DNA from: Actinoplanes nipponensis
Lineage (GTDB): Bacteria; Actinomycetota; Actinomycetes; Mycobacteriales; Micromonosporaceae
Direction: 5' to 3'
Assembly: GCF_016862275.1 (NCBI RefSeq)
Contig: NZ_BOMQ01000008.1
Coordinates: 372,001 to 436,000, forward strand
DNA length: 64,000 bases
Numbering within the stretch: the first letter of the stretch is position 1; the number at the start of each line of letters is the position of its first letter. Of this stretch, positions 9,229-17,115 are shown piece after piece. Both the position numbers and the translations under genes were made by a program. Below the pieces are notes generated by a model. The model was not told the origin of the DNA and did no database searches. It worked only from the letters and a program-made list of their open reading frames with translations.

Positions 9229-9600
9229 GTGGAAGTGACCGAGAACCGACCGGCCCGGCCGGCCCCCGGCCCCGGACTGGACGAGATGCAGGCCGCGGTA
9301 CGGTCGGTGCGCCACCGGCACGGCCTCGAGGTGACCGCCGGCGTCGCGCTGCTCGACGCCTGCGCCGAGCTCGGCGAGCTGGCCGGCGCGTACCTCAAGG
9401 ACACTGCATACGCGGACCGCCCGGGAGCGGCGGGGGTGGCCACCGAGCGGGTCCGGGCCGAGTTCGGCGACGTCCTGTTCGCCGTGCTGAGCTTCGCCGA
9501 CGCCGCCGGGCTGAGCGCCCGCCAGCAGCTGGCCGCGACGCTGGAGCGCTACGAGACCAGGTTCGGCCCCACCGCCCGCGGCGGTGAACGGCATGGGTGA
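9229..9600 (+). CDS. MazG-like nucleotide pyrophosphohydrolase
   Basis: About 123 aa of all-alpha NTP-pyrophosphatase type: ACAELGELAGAYLKD (metal-binding EExxE-like helix) and RVRAEFGDVLFAVLSFA (ExxD helix). The family cleaves nucleoside triphosphates to monophosphate and pyrophosphate; HisE is a relative. I chose GTG 9229, which has GGGAGA upstream. An in-frame ATG at 9118 would overlap purC by 14 bp, but the 9118-9228 codons have many A/T third bases (CCA, GCA, GAA, TCA, AGA), unlike the rest of the cluster. Context suggests a nucleotide-like intermediate or cofactor clean-up. Confidence 0.75.
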   Translation: MEVTENRPARPAPGPGLDEMQAAVRSVRHRHGLEVTAGVALLDACAELGELAGAYLKDTAYADRPGAAGVATERVRAEFGDVLFAVLSFADAAGLSARQQLAATLERYETRFGPTARGGERHG

Positions 9601-10525
9601 CTATCACGTCCACCTGCACCCGCACGTGCCGCGGCCGGACAGTCCACCGCCGGGCGTGTACCCGGAGGACTACGTCGACGCCTTCGTCGAGACCGCCCTG
9701 TCGCGCGGCGCCACCGAGGTCGGCTTCACCGAGCACCTGCACCGCTTCGTCGACTTCGAGCCGGCCGTCGCGGGGTTCTGGAACGTCGGACCGCGCGCGG
9801 ACCTGACCGAACACTCCCGTACGTACTACTACGACGACCTGAACCTGCGCCTGGACCGGTACGTGGCGGCGGTGCTCGGGGCCCGCGACCGGGGCCTGCC
9901 CGTGCGGCTCGGGATGGAGGTCGACTTCTTCCCGGCGCACCTGGAGAAGATGACCGCGGTCCTGCGGCAGTACCCGTTCGACTACCTGATCGGCTCGGTG
10001 CACTGGATCGACGCCTGGTCGGTGGACCACCCCGCGGTGGCCTACGAGTTCGAGCGCCGCGGTGTGCGCCGCGCCTACGAGGACTACTTCGGCCTCGTCG
10101 CCGATCTGGCGGAGTCCGGACTGGTCCAGGTGCTGGCCCACCCCGACGTGGTGAAGAAGTTCGGGCACCGGTGCCCCGAGGAGCCGGTCGACCTGTACCG
10201 CAAGGTGGTGGACGCGGCGCGGCGCGGCGGCGTCGCCATGGAGGTGTCCAGCGCCGGCCTGCGCTACCCGGTGGGGGAGCCGTACCCGTCGCCCGCCCTG
10301 CTGCGGATGAGCCACCAGGCCGGCATCCCGATCACGCTGGCGAGCGATGCCCACTACCCCGACCAGGCCGCGGACCAGCACATGGAGCTGGTGCGCTACG
10401 CCCGCGCGGCCGGCTACCGCCATCAACTCGCGTTCCGGGTGGGCGGTGCGGCCCACCTGGTGGCGCTGCCCGACCCGGACGCCGCCGCACCGACCGAACC
10501 GACGAGCAGCGAGGCCGGACGATGA
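9593..10525 (+). CDS. PHP-domain phosphatase (histidinol-phosphatase HisJ-like)
   Basis: About 310 aa. The trinuclear metal ligands of the PHP fold are all present: DYHVHLHPH at the N-terminus, GFTEHLH, LGMEVDFFP, IGSVHW, VLAHPDV and ASDAHYP. HisJ-type members dephosphorylate histidinol phosphate, and relatives act on other small phosphates. ATG 9593 overlaps the MazG stop; a GTG at 9584 is an alternative. No histidine genes are nearby, and it is ATGA-coupled to the epimerase gene. It therefore probably dephosphorylates a cluster intermediate, as a second phosphatase beside the HAD enzyme. Confidence 0.87.
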   Translation: MGDYHVHLHPHVPRPDSPPPGVYPEDYVDAFVETALSRGATEVGFTEHLHRFVDFEPAVAGFWNVGPRADLTEHSRTYYYDDLNLRLDRYVAAVLGARDRGLPVRLGMEVDFFPAHLEKMTAVLRQYPFDYLIGSVHWIDAWSVDHPAVAYEFERRGVRRAYEDYFGLVADLAESGLVQVLAHPDVVKKFGHRCPEEPVDLYRKVVDAARRGGVAMEVSSAGLRYPVGEPYPSPALLRMSHQAGIPITLASDAHYPDQAADQHMELVRYARAAGYRHQLAFRVGGAAHLVALPDPDAAAPTEPTSSEAGR

Positions 10526-11472
10526 CCCGAGACGCAGTCCTGATCACCGGCGGCGGAGGCCGCCTCGGCAGTGCGCTGGCGCGCCGGCTCGCCGCCGCCG
10601 GCCACGCCGTGACGGCGGTGGACCTGAGCTTCCCGAGCTGGCTCGACGACCCCGCGCTGCCGGTGCGCTGCGTCCAGGCGGACGTGCTCTCGGCCGGCGG
10701 CGGGTACGAGCTGCACCGCGCGATCGCGGACTGCGGCGTCGTCGTGCACCTGGCCGGCCTGCACGGCCTGCACCTGCGACAGGGCGCCAGCGTCGCGGAC
10801 CTCTGGCGGTCCAATGTGGAGAGCGCGCGCCGGGTCACCGCGGCGGCGGTCGAGGCGGACGTACGCCGCATGGTGCTGGCCAGCACCACGGCGGTGTACG
10901 GCCCCGGAAGCGCGCCCGGTGAGCCGGCGGCGATCCTCGACGAGGCGCGCGCGCCGCAGCCCGACAACCCGTACGCCACCGCCAAGCTCGCCGCCGAGTC
11001 GGTGATGGCGACCGCCGCCGGGGCGGGCATCGAGGTCGTCTCCCTGCGCCTGGGGCGGTTCTTCCGCGAGGACGAGCAGTCCTACCAGATCCGCAAGCTC
11101 TCCACCGGCCTGGACCTGGAGGACGCCATCGACGCGATGGAGGCCGTCTGCGTGGCGGAGCAGGTGGCGAGCGGCGTCTACTGCGTCGCCAGCGACCTGC
11201 CGCTGAGCCGCGCCGACCGGTACGCCCTGGGCGAGAACTGTCACGCGATCCTCGAGAGCCACCTGCCGGGCTTCGTCGCCGCGGCGGCGCTGCGGGACTG
11301 GCAGCTGCCGGCCCAGGTCGGGCGGTCCGTGGATTCCAGCAAGCTCCAGACGGCCGTCGGCTACCGGCCGCGGCGTTCCCTGGCCCGTACCGCCGAACGC
11401 TGGCGGGCCGAGGCCTCGCGGCGGCGCCAGCCGCCCCAGCGCACCACGATGAGAGAAGAGGTAACTCCATGA
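10522..11472 (+). CDS. NAD(P)-dependent sugar epimerase/dehydratase (extended SDR)
   Basis: 316 aa. The Rossmann glycine motif is VLITGGGGRLGSALA. The active site has STTAVYG and the YATAK (YxxxK) pair, as in GalE-like extended SDRs. These enzymes oxidise a sugar carbon with bound NAD to epimerise, dehydrate or hand over a ketone. Its ATG overlaps the PHP stop (ATGA) and its stop overlaps the aminotransferase ATG. It is thus placed to make the keto-sugar that the following DegT enzyme aminates. Whether the substrate is nucleotide-bound or a free phosphate is not visible. Confidence 0.87.
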   Translation: MTRDAVLITGGGGRLGSALARRLAAAGHAVTAVDLSFPSWLDDPALPVRCVQADVLSAGGGYELHRAIADCGVVVHLAGLHGLHLRQGASVADLWRSNVESARRVTAAAVEADVRRMVLASTTAVYGPGSAPGEPAAILDEARAPQPDNPYATAKLAAESVMATAAGAGIEVVSLRLGRFFREDEQSYQIRKLSTGLDLEDAIDAMEAVCVAEQVASGVYCVASDLPLSRADRYALGENCHAILESHLPGFVAAAALRDWQLPAQVGRSVDSSKLQTAVGYRPRRSLARTAERWRAEASRRRQPPQRTTMREEVTP

Positions 11473-12758
11473 CAGCAAGCGGGACCACCACGGGCGGCGC
11501 GCTCGCCCTCGACGGCGGGACGCCGGTCATCGAGCCGGCGCACCGGTTCCAATGGCCCAGGATCTCCGACGACGAGCGGGCCGCGGTGACGGCCCTGCTG
11601 GAGCGGGGCGAGCTCTCCTACTACGGCCGGGAGGGGGTGCTCACGGAGCTGGAGGAGTTCTGGTCGGGGCGGCTGTCCGGCCGGCGCACGCTCGGGCTCA
11701 GCTCCGGTACGGCGGCGCTGCACTCGGCGTACTTCGCCCTGGGCGCCGGGCCGGGCGACGAGGTGCTGTGCCCGACCAACACCTTCCTCGCCACCGTGAT
11801 GCCGCTGGTGCAGCTGGGCGCCGTTCCGGTGTTGTGCGACGCCGAGGCGGACACCGGCAACATCGACCCCGCCGCCATCGCCGCGGCGATCACCCCGCGG
11901 ACCGTCGGCATCACCGTCACCCACCTGTGGGGTCACCCCTGCGAGATGGACGCGATCCTGCAGATCGCCCGCCGGCACGGCCTGTGGGTCGTGGAGGACT
12001 GCTCCCACGCCCACGGCGCGTCGTACCACGGCCGCGAGGTCGGCACGCTCGGCGACGCCGCCGCGTTCAGCTTCCAGGCCGCGAAGATCGTCTATGCCGG
12101 CCAGGGCGGCCTGCTGGCGTCCCGGGAGACGGAGGTCCACGAGCGCGCCTGCCTGCTCGGTCACTTCCGGGTCCGCTCCGAGCAGGATGTCGCCGGCCCG
12201 CTGAAGCGGTACGCCAGCACCGGCTTCGGGCTGAACTACCGGATGCACCCGTTCGCGGCCGGGCTGGCGCTGCAGAGTTCCCGCGTGATGGACCAGCGGA
12301 TCGCCGCTCGCGCCGAGCTGCTGGGCCGGCTCGCCGACGGGCTGGCCACCATCCCCGGGCTCGTCCCGCCGGTCACCCGGGAGGGCTGCGACCGCGGCGC
12401 GTACTACGGCTTCAAGCTCCGGCTGACCGGGCCGTGGCTGGCGGCCGGCGCGGACCTGGTCGCCCGGGCACTGGGTGCGGAGGGTCTCGACGTCCACCCG
12501 CCGGGCTCGCGCCCGCTGCACCTGCTGCCCTTCTTCGCCGACGGGGCGGTCCCGGTGCGCCGTAACGCCTCGCCGCAGCAGTACCCGGCCTACAAGGAAG
12601 GCGACTTCCCGGTGGCCGAGGAGGTGTGGCGGACCTCGCTGAGCCTGCCGACCTTCACGTTCGCCGACGAGGCGGGCCTGGTCGACCGCTACTGCGAGGC
12701 GTTCGAGAAGGTCGCCGGGCAGCTACCCGCGCTGACCGAGCGGGGGGTACGGCAGTGA
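11469..12758 (+). CDS. DegT/DnrJ/EryC1-family PLP aminotransferase
   Basis: 429 aa. Family marks are LSSGTAALHSAYFALGAGPGDEV, the PLP-contacting VVEDCSHAHGA, and FSFQAAKIVYAGQGG with the Schiff-base lysine near residue 205. Members aminate keto-sugars or make AHBA-type precursors using glutamate or glutamine. ATG 11469 has GAAGAGG upstream and overlaps the epimerase stop. Together with the epimerase and the two phosphatases it implies an amino-sugar or aminocyclitol-like part in the product. That is inference from context. Confidence 0.9.
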   Translation: MTASGTTTGGALALDGGTPVIEPAHRFQWPRISDDERAAVTALLERGELSYYGREGVLTELEEFWSGRLSGRRTLGLSSGTAALHSAYFALGAGPGDEVLCPTNTFLATVMPLVQLGAVPVLCDAEADTGNIDPAAIAAAITPRTVGITVTHLWGHPCEMDAILQIARRHGLWVVEDCSHAHGASYHGREVGTLGDAAAFSFQAAKIVYAGQGGLLASRETEVHERACLLGHFRVRSEQDVAGPLKRYASTGFGLNYRMHPFAAGLALQSSRVMDQRIAARAELLGRLADGLATIPGLVPPVTREGCDRGAYYGFKLRLTGPWLAAGADLVARALGAEGLDVHPPGSRPLHLLPFFADGAVPVRRNASPQQYPAYKEGDFPVAEEVWRTSLSLPTFTFADEAGLVDRYCEAFEKVAGQLPALTERGVRQ

Positions 12759-13567
12759 CGGGCCAGGCCGCCGGGCCGGTGCCCACCGACCTGCTGATCT
12801 GCTCGTGGGGGATCGACGCGGCCCAACTCGCCGCGGCGCTGCGGCCGTGGACCGGCGCCGCCCGGTTGTTCCTGGCCGGGATGCTCGCCGACGATCTGGG
12901 CGGCAGCTCGGGACCACTGGAGATCGTCGCCGTGACCGAGCGCCCCGGGGAGGTGGCTCAGCATTCGTTCGAGCTGGGCAGCATCACGGGGTGCCCGGTC
13001 ACCGCGGCGGTCACCGTCCTACCGCTGGACACCGTCCGGTCCTGGTCGGTGCCGCTGGTACGGCTGCTCACCGGCCCGGTGGTCCTGCCGCCGGAGATGC
13101 CGCGTCCGGTGGCCGTCGGCTTCCACGCGCTGTACAGCCACCGCAACCTCCTACCCGGCGACCGCTACCTCGACGCCGAACTGGAACAGGCGCACGCCGA
13201 GGTGCTGCCGCTGTACGTCGCCGCCGGGGAGACGCGCCGCCTGCGCCATGACGCCGACCTGGCCGGACGCCCGGCCGCGCGGCTGCCCGTGCTGCTCCGG
13301 GCGCTGCTCGGGGCCTGGGGATACTGCAACCCCTCCCCGGGGACGCTGGTCCCGCTGTTCGAACGGGCGGCCCGGCGGCAACGGCTGGCGCCGGAACTGT
13401 CGGCCACGGTCCGCCGCGCGATGGCGGTCGACGAAGGCGGCGCCGACGTGCCCGCCGCGGTGGCGCACCTCGAGAAGTTGTGCGCAGCCGACGCGGTGCT
13501 GCAATTCTGCGACAGCCTCGTCGGGCGCGCGGCCACCGGTGCCGACGCGGTCAGCGTGGGCGGTTGA
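12755..13567 (+). CDS. Uncharacterised cluster protein
   Basis: 270 aa from GTG 12755, whose GTGA overlaps the aminotransferase stop. I do not recognise a family. The segment around residues 30-60 (ARLFLAGMLADDLGG, then PLEIVAVTE) has the spacing of a nucleotidyltransferase GS-x-DxD region but lacks the paired acidic residues, so such a relationship would be degenerate. The rest is mainly helical by composition, with no signal peptide or membrane segment. As last gene of the core operon, 4 bp-coupled, it is probably required for the pathway. Function unknown. Confidence 0.7.
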   Translation: MTGQAAGPVPTDLLICSWGIDAAQLAAALRPWTGAARLFLAGMLADDLGGSSGPLEIVAVTERPGEVAQHSFELGSITGCPVTAAVTVLPLDTVRSWSVPLVRLLTGPVVLPPEMPRPVAVGFHALYSHRNLLPGDRYLDAELEQAHAEVLPLYVAAGETRRLRHDADLAGRPAARLPVLLRALLGAWGYCNPSPGTLVPLFERAARRQRLAPELSATVRRAMAVDEGGADVPAAVAHLEKLCAADAVLQFCDSLVGRAATGADAVSVGG

Positions 13568-13571
13568 CGGC

Positions 13572-13608
13572 ACACGGCCCCGGCGCGGTGATCGCGCCGG
13601 GGCCGTGT
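13572..13608. terminator. Bidirectional hairpin terminator
   Basis: Perfect 16-bp arms (ACACGGCCCCGGCGCG and its complement) around a 5-base loop. It sits in the 51-bp gap between the converging core operon and the MFS gene. Confidence 0.85.
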
Positions 13609-13618
13609 CGTCGCCAGG

Positions 13619-14875
13619 TCAACCGAGCTCGGCGGTCAAGGGGACGGTGGTCTGCGGCTCGCGGCCACCCACGGCGAGCCACCAGCAGGCGAAGCCGGTC
13701 AGCAGGAAGAGCCCGGCCAGCACCAGCCAGCCGATCGCCCCGGCGCCGACCACCAGCGTCGTGACCAGGGCCGGACCGAGGAACTGGGCGATGCCCCGCC
13801 CCAGCCCGAAGACGGCCTGGTACTCGCCCTGCCGGCCGGGTGGGGGCAGCTCGAAGGCCAGGCCCCACCCCCCGCCGGCCTGCCAGATCTCGCCCACCGA
13901 GAGGATCACCGTGCCGGCGACCAGAGCGGTCGTCCCCGCCGCGGTGCCCAGCCCGCTGCTGATCGCGCAGACGACACAGCCGGCGGCGAGGACGAGCCCG
14001 GCCCGGCGCTCCAGCGCGGCGGCCCCGGCCACCGACCCGGCGCCGCGGGTCAGCCGGACCTGCAGCAACACGACGATCACCGTGTTGACGACGATGAAGA
14101 GGGACACCAGGCTGGCCGGCGCCGCGTGGCGGCTGATGATCCACAGGGGGAGCCCCAGGGTGAGCACCGTCGAATGCAGCTCCAGCACCCCGTTGGCCAT
14201 CGTGAGCAGGACGAAGCGGGTGTCCCGCAGGGCGTGGCCGAGCGGCGCCCCGCCGCTCCGGGGTCCGTTGTGGTCCTGCGGCACCGTCGAGGGCCGCAGG
14301 CGCCACACGGCGACACCGCAAGCCGCCTGCGCCAGGGCGTTGGTCAAACACACCGCCCAGAACGTGGCATGGCTCGGTGCGGCGAGGACCACCGCCGCCA
14401 GTCCGGCGCCCAGGAGGAAGCCGATGTTGAAGCCGCTGCGCATCTGGGCCCGCGTCCTGACGGCCTCGGCCGCCGGCAGCAGCGAGTGCAGGGTCGCCGA
14501 CCGCAGCGGACTGGCCGAGATCTCCGCCATGGCGATGAGGCTCGCGAGCACCACGAAGGACGGGAAGCCGCCGGCGAGCGGGTAGAGCGCGAACAGCAGG
14601 GCCAGCACCAGATGGTTCACCGCCAGCAGCCGGCGGGCGCCGTGCCGGTCGGCCAGGCGGCCGATCGGCACGGTCACCAGGAAACCGGCCAGCCCGGCCA
14701 GGGACAGGCCGAGCCCGAGCTGCCCGGGCTCGAGCCCGACGACCCGGACGAAGAAGACGGCGCTGGAGGTCAGGAACAGGCCGCTGCCGCCGGACTGGAC
14801 CACGGTCACCAGCACCATGCGCCGGCCCGGACCGGCCGCGGGCACCAGGTCCAGCGACCGCAGCGCGGCCCTCAT
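13619..14875 (-). CDS. MFS transporter, likely product exporter
   Basis: 418 aa with about twelve hydrophobic segments and the MFS loop motif VPIGRLADRHGARRLLAV after the second helix. ATG 14875 overlaps the phosphotransferase stop as ATGA. The apparently longer upstream frame is phosphotransferase DNA read out of frame. Lying third in an operon with an MccF-like protein and a kinase, it most likely exports the product or a phosphorylated form. The substrate cannot be read from sequence. Confidence 0.87.
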   Translation of the reverse strand: MRAALRSLDLVPAAGPGRRMVLVTVVQSGGSGLFLTSSAVFFVRVVGLEPGQLGLGLSLAGLAGFLVTVPIGRLADRHGARRLLAVNHLVLALLFALYPLAGGFPSFVVLASLIAMAEISASPLRSATLHSLLPAAEAVRTRAQMRSGFNIGFLLGAGLAAVVLAAPSHATFWAVCLTNALAQAACGVAVWRLRPSTVPQDHNGPRSGGAPLGHALRDTRFVLLTMANGVLELHSTVLTLGLPLWIISRHAAPASLVSLFIVVNTVIVVLLQVRLTRGAGSVAGAAALERRAGLVLAAGCVVCAISSGLGTAAGTTALVAGTVILSVGEIWQAGGGWGLAFELPPPGRQGEYQAVFGLGRGIAQFLGPALVTTLVVGAGAIGWLVLAGLFLLTGFACWWLAVGGREPQTTVPLTAELG

Positions 14876-15816
14876 CGCCAGCCCGTCCGGCGCGCGAGCC
14901 AGCTCAGGGTGAGTTCGCCGTTGCGGGCCTGGAACCGTCGCAGGTACGGCGAGCGCGGCAGCTGGGGCTTGCGGCTCTCCCGCGCCCACAGGCCGGCAAG
15001 GGCGCACAGGAACGCGTCGATCGCCGCGGCGGGCACGTCGCGGGTGACCGGGTGGGAGCGCACGATGGCCTCGCCGTCGAGGCCGTCCACCGAGCCCAGC
15101 AGCACCAGCAGGTCGACCCAGGCGGCGCCGACGCAGGCGCAGGCCCAGTCCACGGTGAGCACCTCGCCGGTGGTGGTCAGCAGCATGTTGTCCGGCCGGA
15201 GGTCGAAGTGCAGCAGGGTGTCGCCCGCCGTCGCGCTCACCCAGTGGCTCTCCAGCTCCACCAGGCGGTCGAGGTTGCGCCGGGCCCACGGGTCGAGGTC
15301 GGCGGGTGGGCCGTCGGTGGCGTACTGACGCCACACGTCCACCAGCGGGCGCAGCTCCGCCTCGCAGGTGGGCGCCTCCGGCAGGGGGTTCGGGGTCAGC
15401 ACCTCGGCGAGCCGCTCGAAGGCGGCCAGCACCGCGGCCAGCTCGCCCGGCTCGGACAGGTCCGGATTGCGTCCCTCGACGTCGGCGAACACGAGCACCA
15501 CCCAGCCCTCCTGCTCCAGGCTGAACTGCAGCCGGGAGGCCGGTACGGCGGCCGGCAGGCGAGCCGCGCACCAGGCCTCGGCCCGGTAGGCGGCGGCGAG
15601 CCCGTCGTCGGCGGGCATCGCCTTGGCGAACACGCGTCCGCCGTCACCGAGCGTCAGCCGCGCCGCCAGCCCGTGGGTGAACCCGCCGGTCTGGTCGACG
15701 GCGGCCACGGTGGGCGCGCCGAGGCGGGACTCGAGGGTGGCGAGCAGACCCGGCGGCAGCGCCGTCGTCCAGCTGGGGCGTACCGCGGTCGCCTCGGGCA
15801 CGGTGGTCTCCGTCAT
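14872..15816 (-). CDS. APH-like phosphotransferase (paralogue 2)
   Basis: 314 aa with catalytic HFDLRPDNMLL and metal site TVDWACACVG. It is clearly paralogous to the protein at 3203-4126: both share WRQYATDGPPADLDPW-type and LARRTGWR blocks. ATG 15816 overlaps the MccF-like stop, and its own stop overlaps the MFS start. A much longer frame running upstream to 18630 is not supported, because it crosses other well-supported genes. The placement between a hydrolase and an exporter argues for self-protection by phosphorylation. Confidence 0.87.
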   Translation of the reverse strand: MTETTVPEATAVRPSWTTALPPGLLATLESRLGAPTVAAVDQTGGFTHGLAARLTLGDGGRVFAKAMPADDGLAAAYRAEAWCAARLPAAVPASRLQFSLEQEGWVVLVFADVEGRNPDLSEPGELAAVLAAFERLAEVLTPNPLPEAPTCEAELRPLVDVWRQYATDGPPADLDPWARRNLDRLVELESHWVSATAGDTLLHFDLRPDNMLLTTTGEVLTVDWACACVGAAWVDLLVLLGSVDGLDGEAIVRSHPVTRDVPAAAIDAFLCALAGLWARESRKPQLPRSPYLRRFQARNGELTLSWLARRTGWR

Positions 15817-16877
15817 TCCTTCGTTCCTTCCGAGAGAGGGTGAACCGCCGCCCGGGTGCGCGCCCCGCGGCGAGGGAAGACGATCCGGTCGGCGGCCACC
15901 TCGACCTCCTCGCCGTACGGGACGATCCACGACGGACAGGTGTGGCCGAGGTCGGTGTTGACGACGATCGGGTAGCCGACGTCGGGCAGGAACCGGTCGA
16001 CGAGCCCGCCGACGATCCCGGCCCACTGCGGCAGGGGCATGAGCGGGTGGGCGCCGATCAGCATGCCGGCGAGGCCGGTGAGGTCGACGCGCTCGCACAG
16101 CGCCTCGAAGAGCGGCCCCACGGGCATCCCGTGGTAGGAGATGTCCCAGAACAGCACCGCCCCGTGGAGATCCAGGCCGAAGTCCGTCACCAGGTCGGGC
16201 AGGACGGAGACCTCGCCGCCCCAGAGCGGTCCGCGGGCGGTGCCCGGGCGCAGCCAGGTCCACCCGCCGGCGATGTTCCGGCCGCGGGGCTCGCGTTCCC
16301 GCTCGGGGACGTACCAGTCGATCAGCGCTCCGGTCCGGTCGGACATCGCCTCGCAGACCAGCGGCTCGTCGCTGGCCAGCGCCTGCGCGAGGTAGCGGAG
16401 CGTCTCCGGGTACGCCCCGCCCGCCTCGCCGATGTGCACCATGTGGGAGATGCCGTACAGCGAACTGATCCCGGCGCGGCGGGCGAGGAACGCGTTGAGA
16501 TACACGTTGTCGCAGTAGCCGACGAACGGCTTGGGGGTGGCGGCGATCGCGTCGGCGTCGAGGAACTCGATCAGCTCCTGGCTGCCCTGCCCGGCGTCGG
16601 AGGCGAACACCACGTCGACCGACGGGTCGGCGAACGCGGCCATGAAGTCCGCCGCCCGCTGCTCGGGTGTTCCGGCGGTCATCCCGTCGGGGGACACCTG
16701 GAACGCGTTCGCGCCGTAGCTGACGGTGTAGCCGTGGTCGCGGAGCACCTGCTCCGCCCGGCGGGCTCGCTCGGGGATGTACGAGATGGTGGGCATCGCC
16801 GGGCTGACCAGCCTGATGTGTGCGCCCGGCCGCACCGGCGCCACCGGGCGGACGGGGCTGGATACGGTGAACTCCAT
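15813..16877 (-). CDS. S66-family MccF/LD-carboxypeptidase-like protein with altered active site
   Basis: 354 aa matching the S66 layout: an N-terminal RLVSPAMP strand, MTAGTPEQRAADFMAAFADPSVDVV, then GYCDN (residues 120-124) where the family has GYSD with the nucleophile serine. LFWD (Asp245) stands where the catalytic Glu is usual. LGHTCPSW (His312) keeps the histidine. MccF cleaves the aminoacyl amide of microcin C and gives immunity, while LdcA trims peptidoglycan. As first gene of an operon with a kinase and an MFS pump, an immunity role is likely. With Cys122 in place of Ser it may be a thiol hydrolase, or a non-catalytic binder. Confidence 0.8.
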   Translation of the reverse strand: MEFTVSSPVRPVAPVRPGAHIRLVSPAMPTISYIPERARRAEQVLRDHGYTVSYGANAFQVSPDGMTAGTPEQRAADFMAAFADPSVDVVFASDAGQGSQELIEFLDADAIAATPKPFVGYCDNVYLNAFLARRAGISSLYGISHMVHIGEAGGAYPETLRYLAQALASDEPLVCEAMSDRTGALIDWYVPEREREPRGRNIAGGWTWLRPGTARGPLWGGEVSVLPDLVTDFGLDLHGAVLFWDISYHGMPVGPLFEALCERVDLTGLAGMLIGAHPLMPLPQWAGIVGGLVDRFLPDVGYPIVVNTDLGHTCPSWIVPYGEEVEVAADRIVFPRRGARTRAAVHPLSEGTKE

Positions 16878-16986
16878 CGGTCTCCAGTCGTAATGGGGTG
16901 GGTCGGCCGCTCATCGCGCGCGAACGGCACGTGTCACGCCGGCCATGCTCCCGGCGCGCCCGGGCGCGGGCCAGGAACCGCGGAGA

Positions 16987-17002
16987 GGCCGAAAGTGCGC
17001 CC
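16987..17002. promoter_or_regulatory. Shared 16-bp element in the divergent mccF-like/SDR spacer
   Basis: GGCCGAAAGTGCGCCC matches 8305-8320 at 14 of 16 bases, in the same orientation. It lies in the 238-bp divergent spacer 16878-17115, about 110 bp from each start codon. It is a candidate binding site for a cluster regulator. Confidence 0.45.
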
Positions 17003-17115
17003 CGGCTGAGCCGCACCAACGGGTACTTGTTCCGGCCACCGCCGGGCCGGTAGGCATGGCGGTGCGGTCGGTCACGCCGGCGCAACCACGACCCGGGACC
17101 GGAGGCACGACTGCC

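Noticed and set aside
10522-12758. Epimerase and aminotransferase as a standard nucleotide-sugar (NDP-deoxysugar) pathway
   Set aside because: No nucleotidylyltransferase, 4,6-dehydratase or glycosyltransferase gene is present in the cluster, so a sugar-phosphate or nucleotide-like route is at least as likely.
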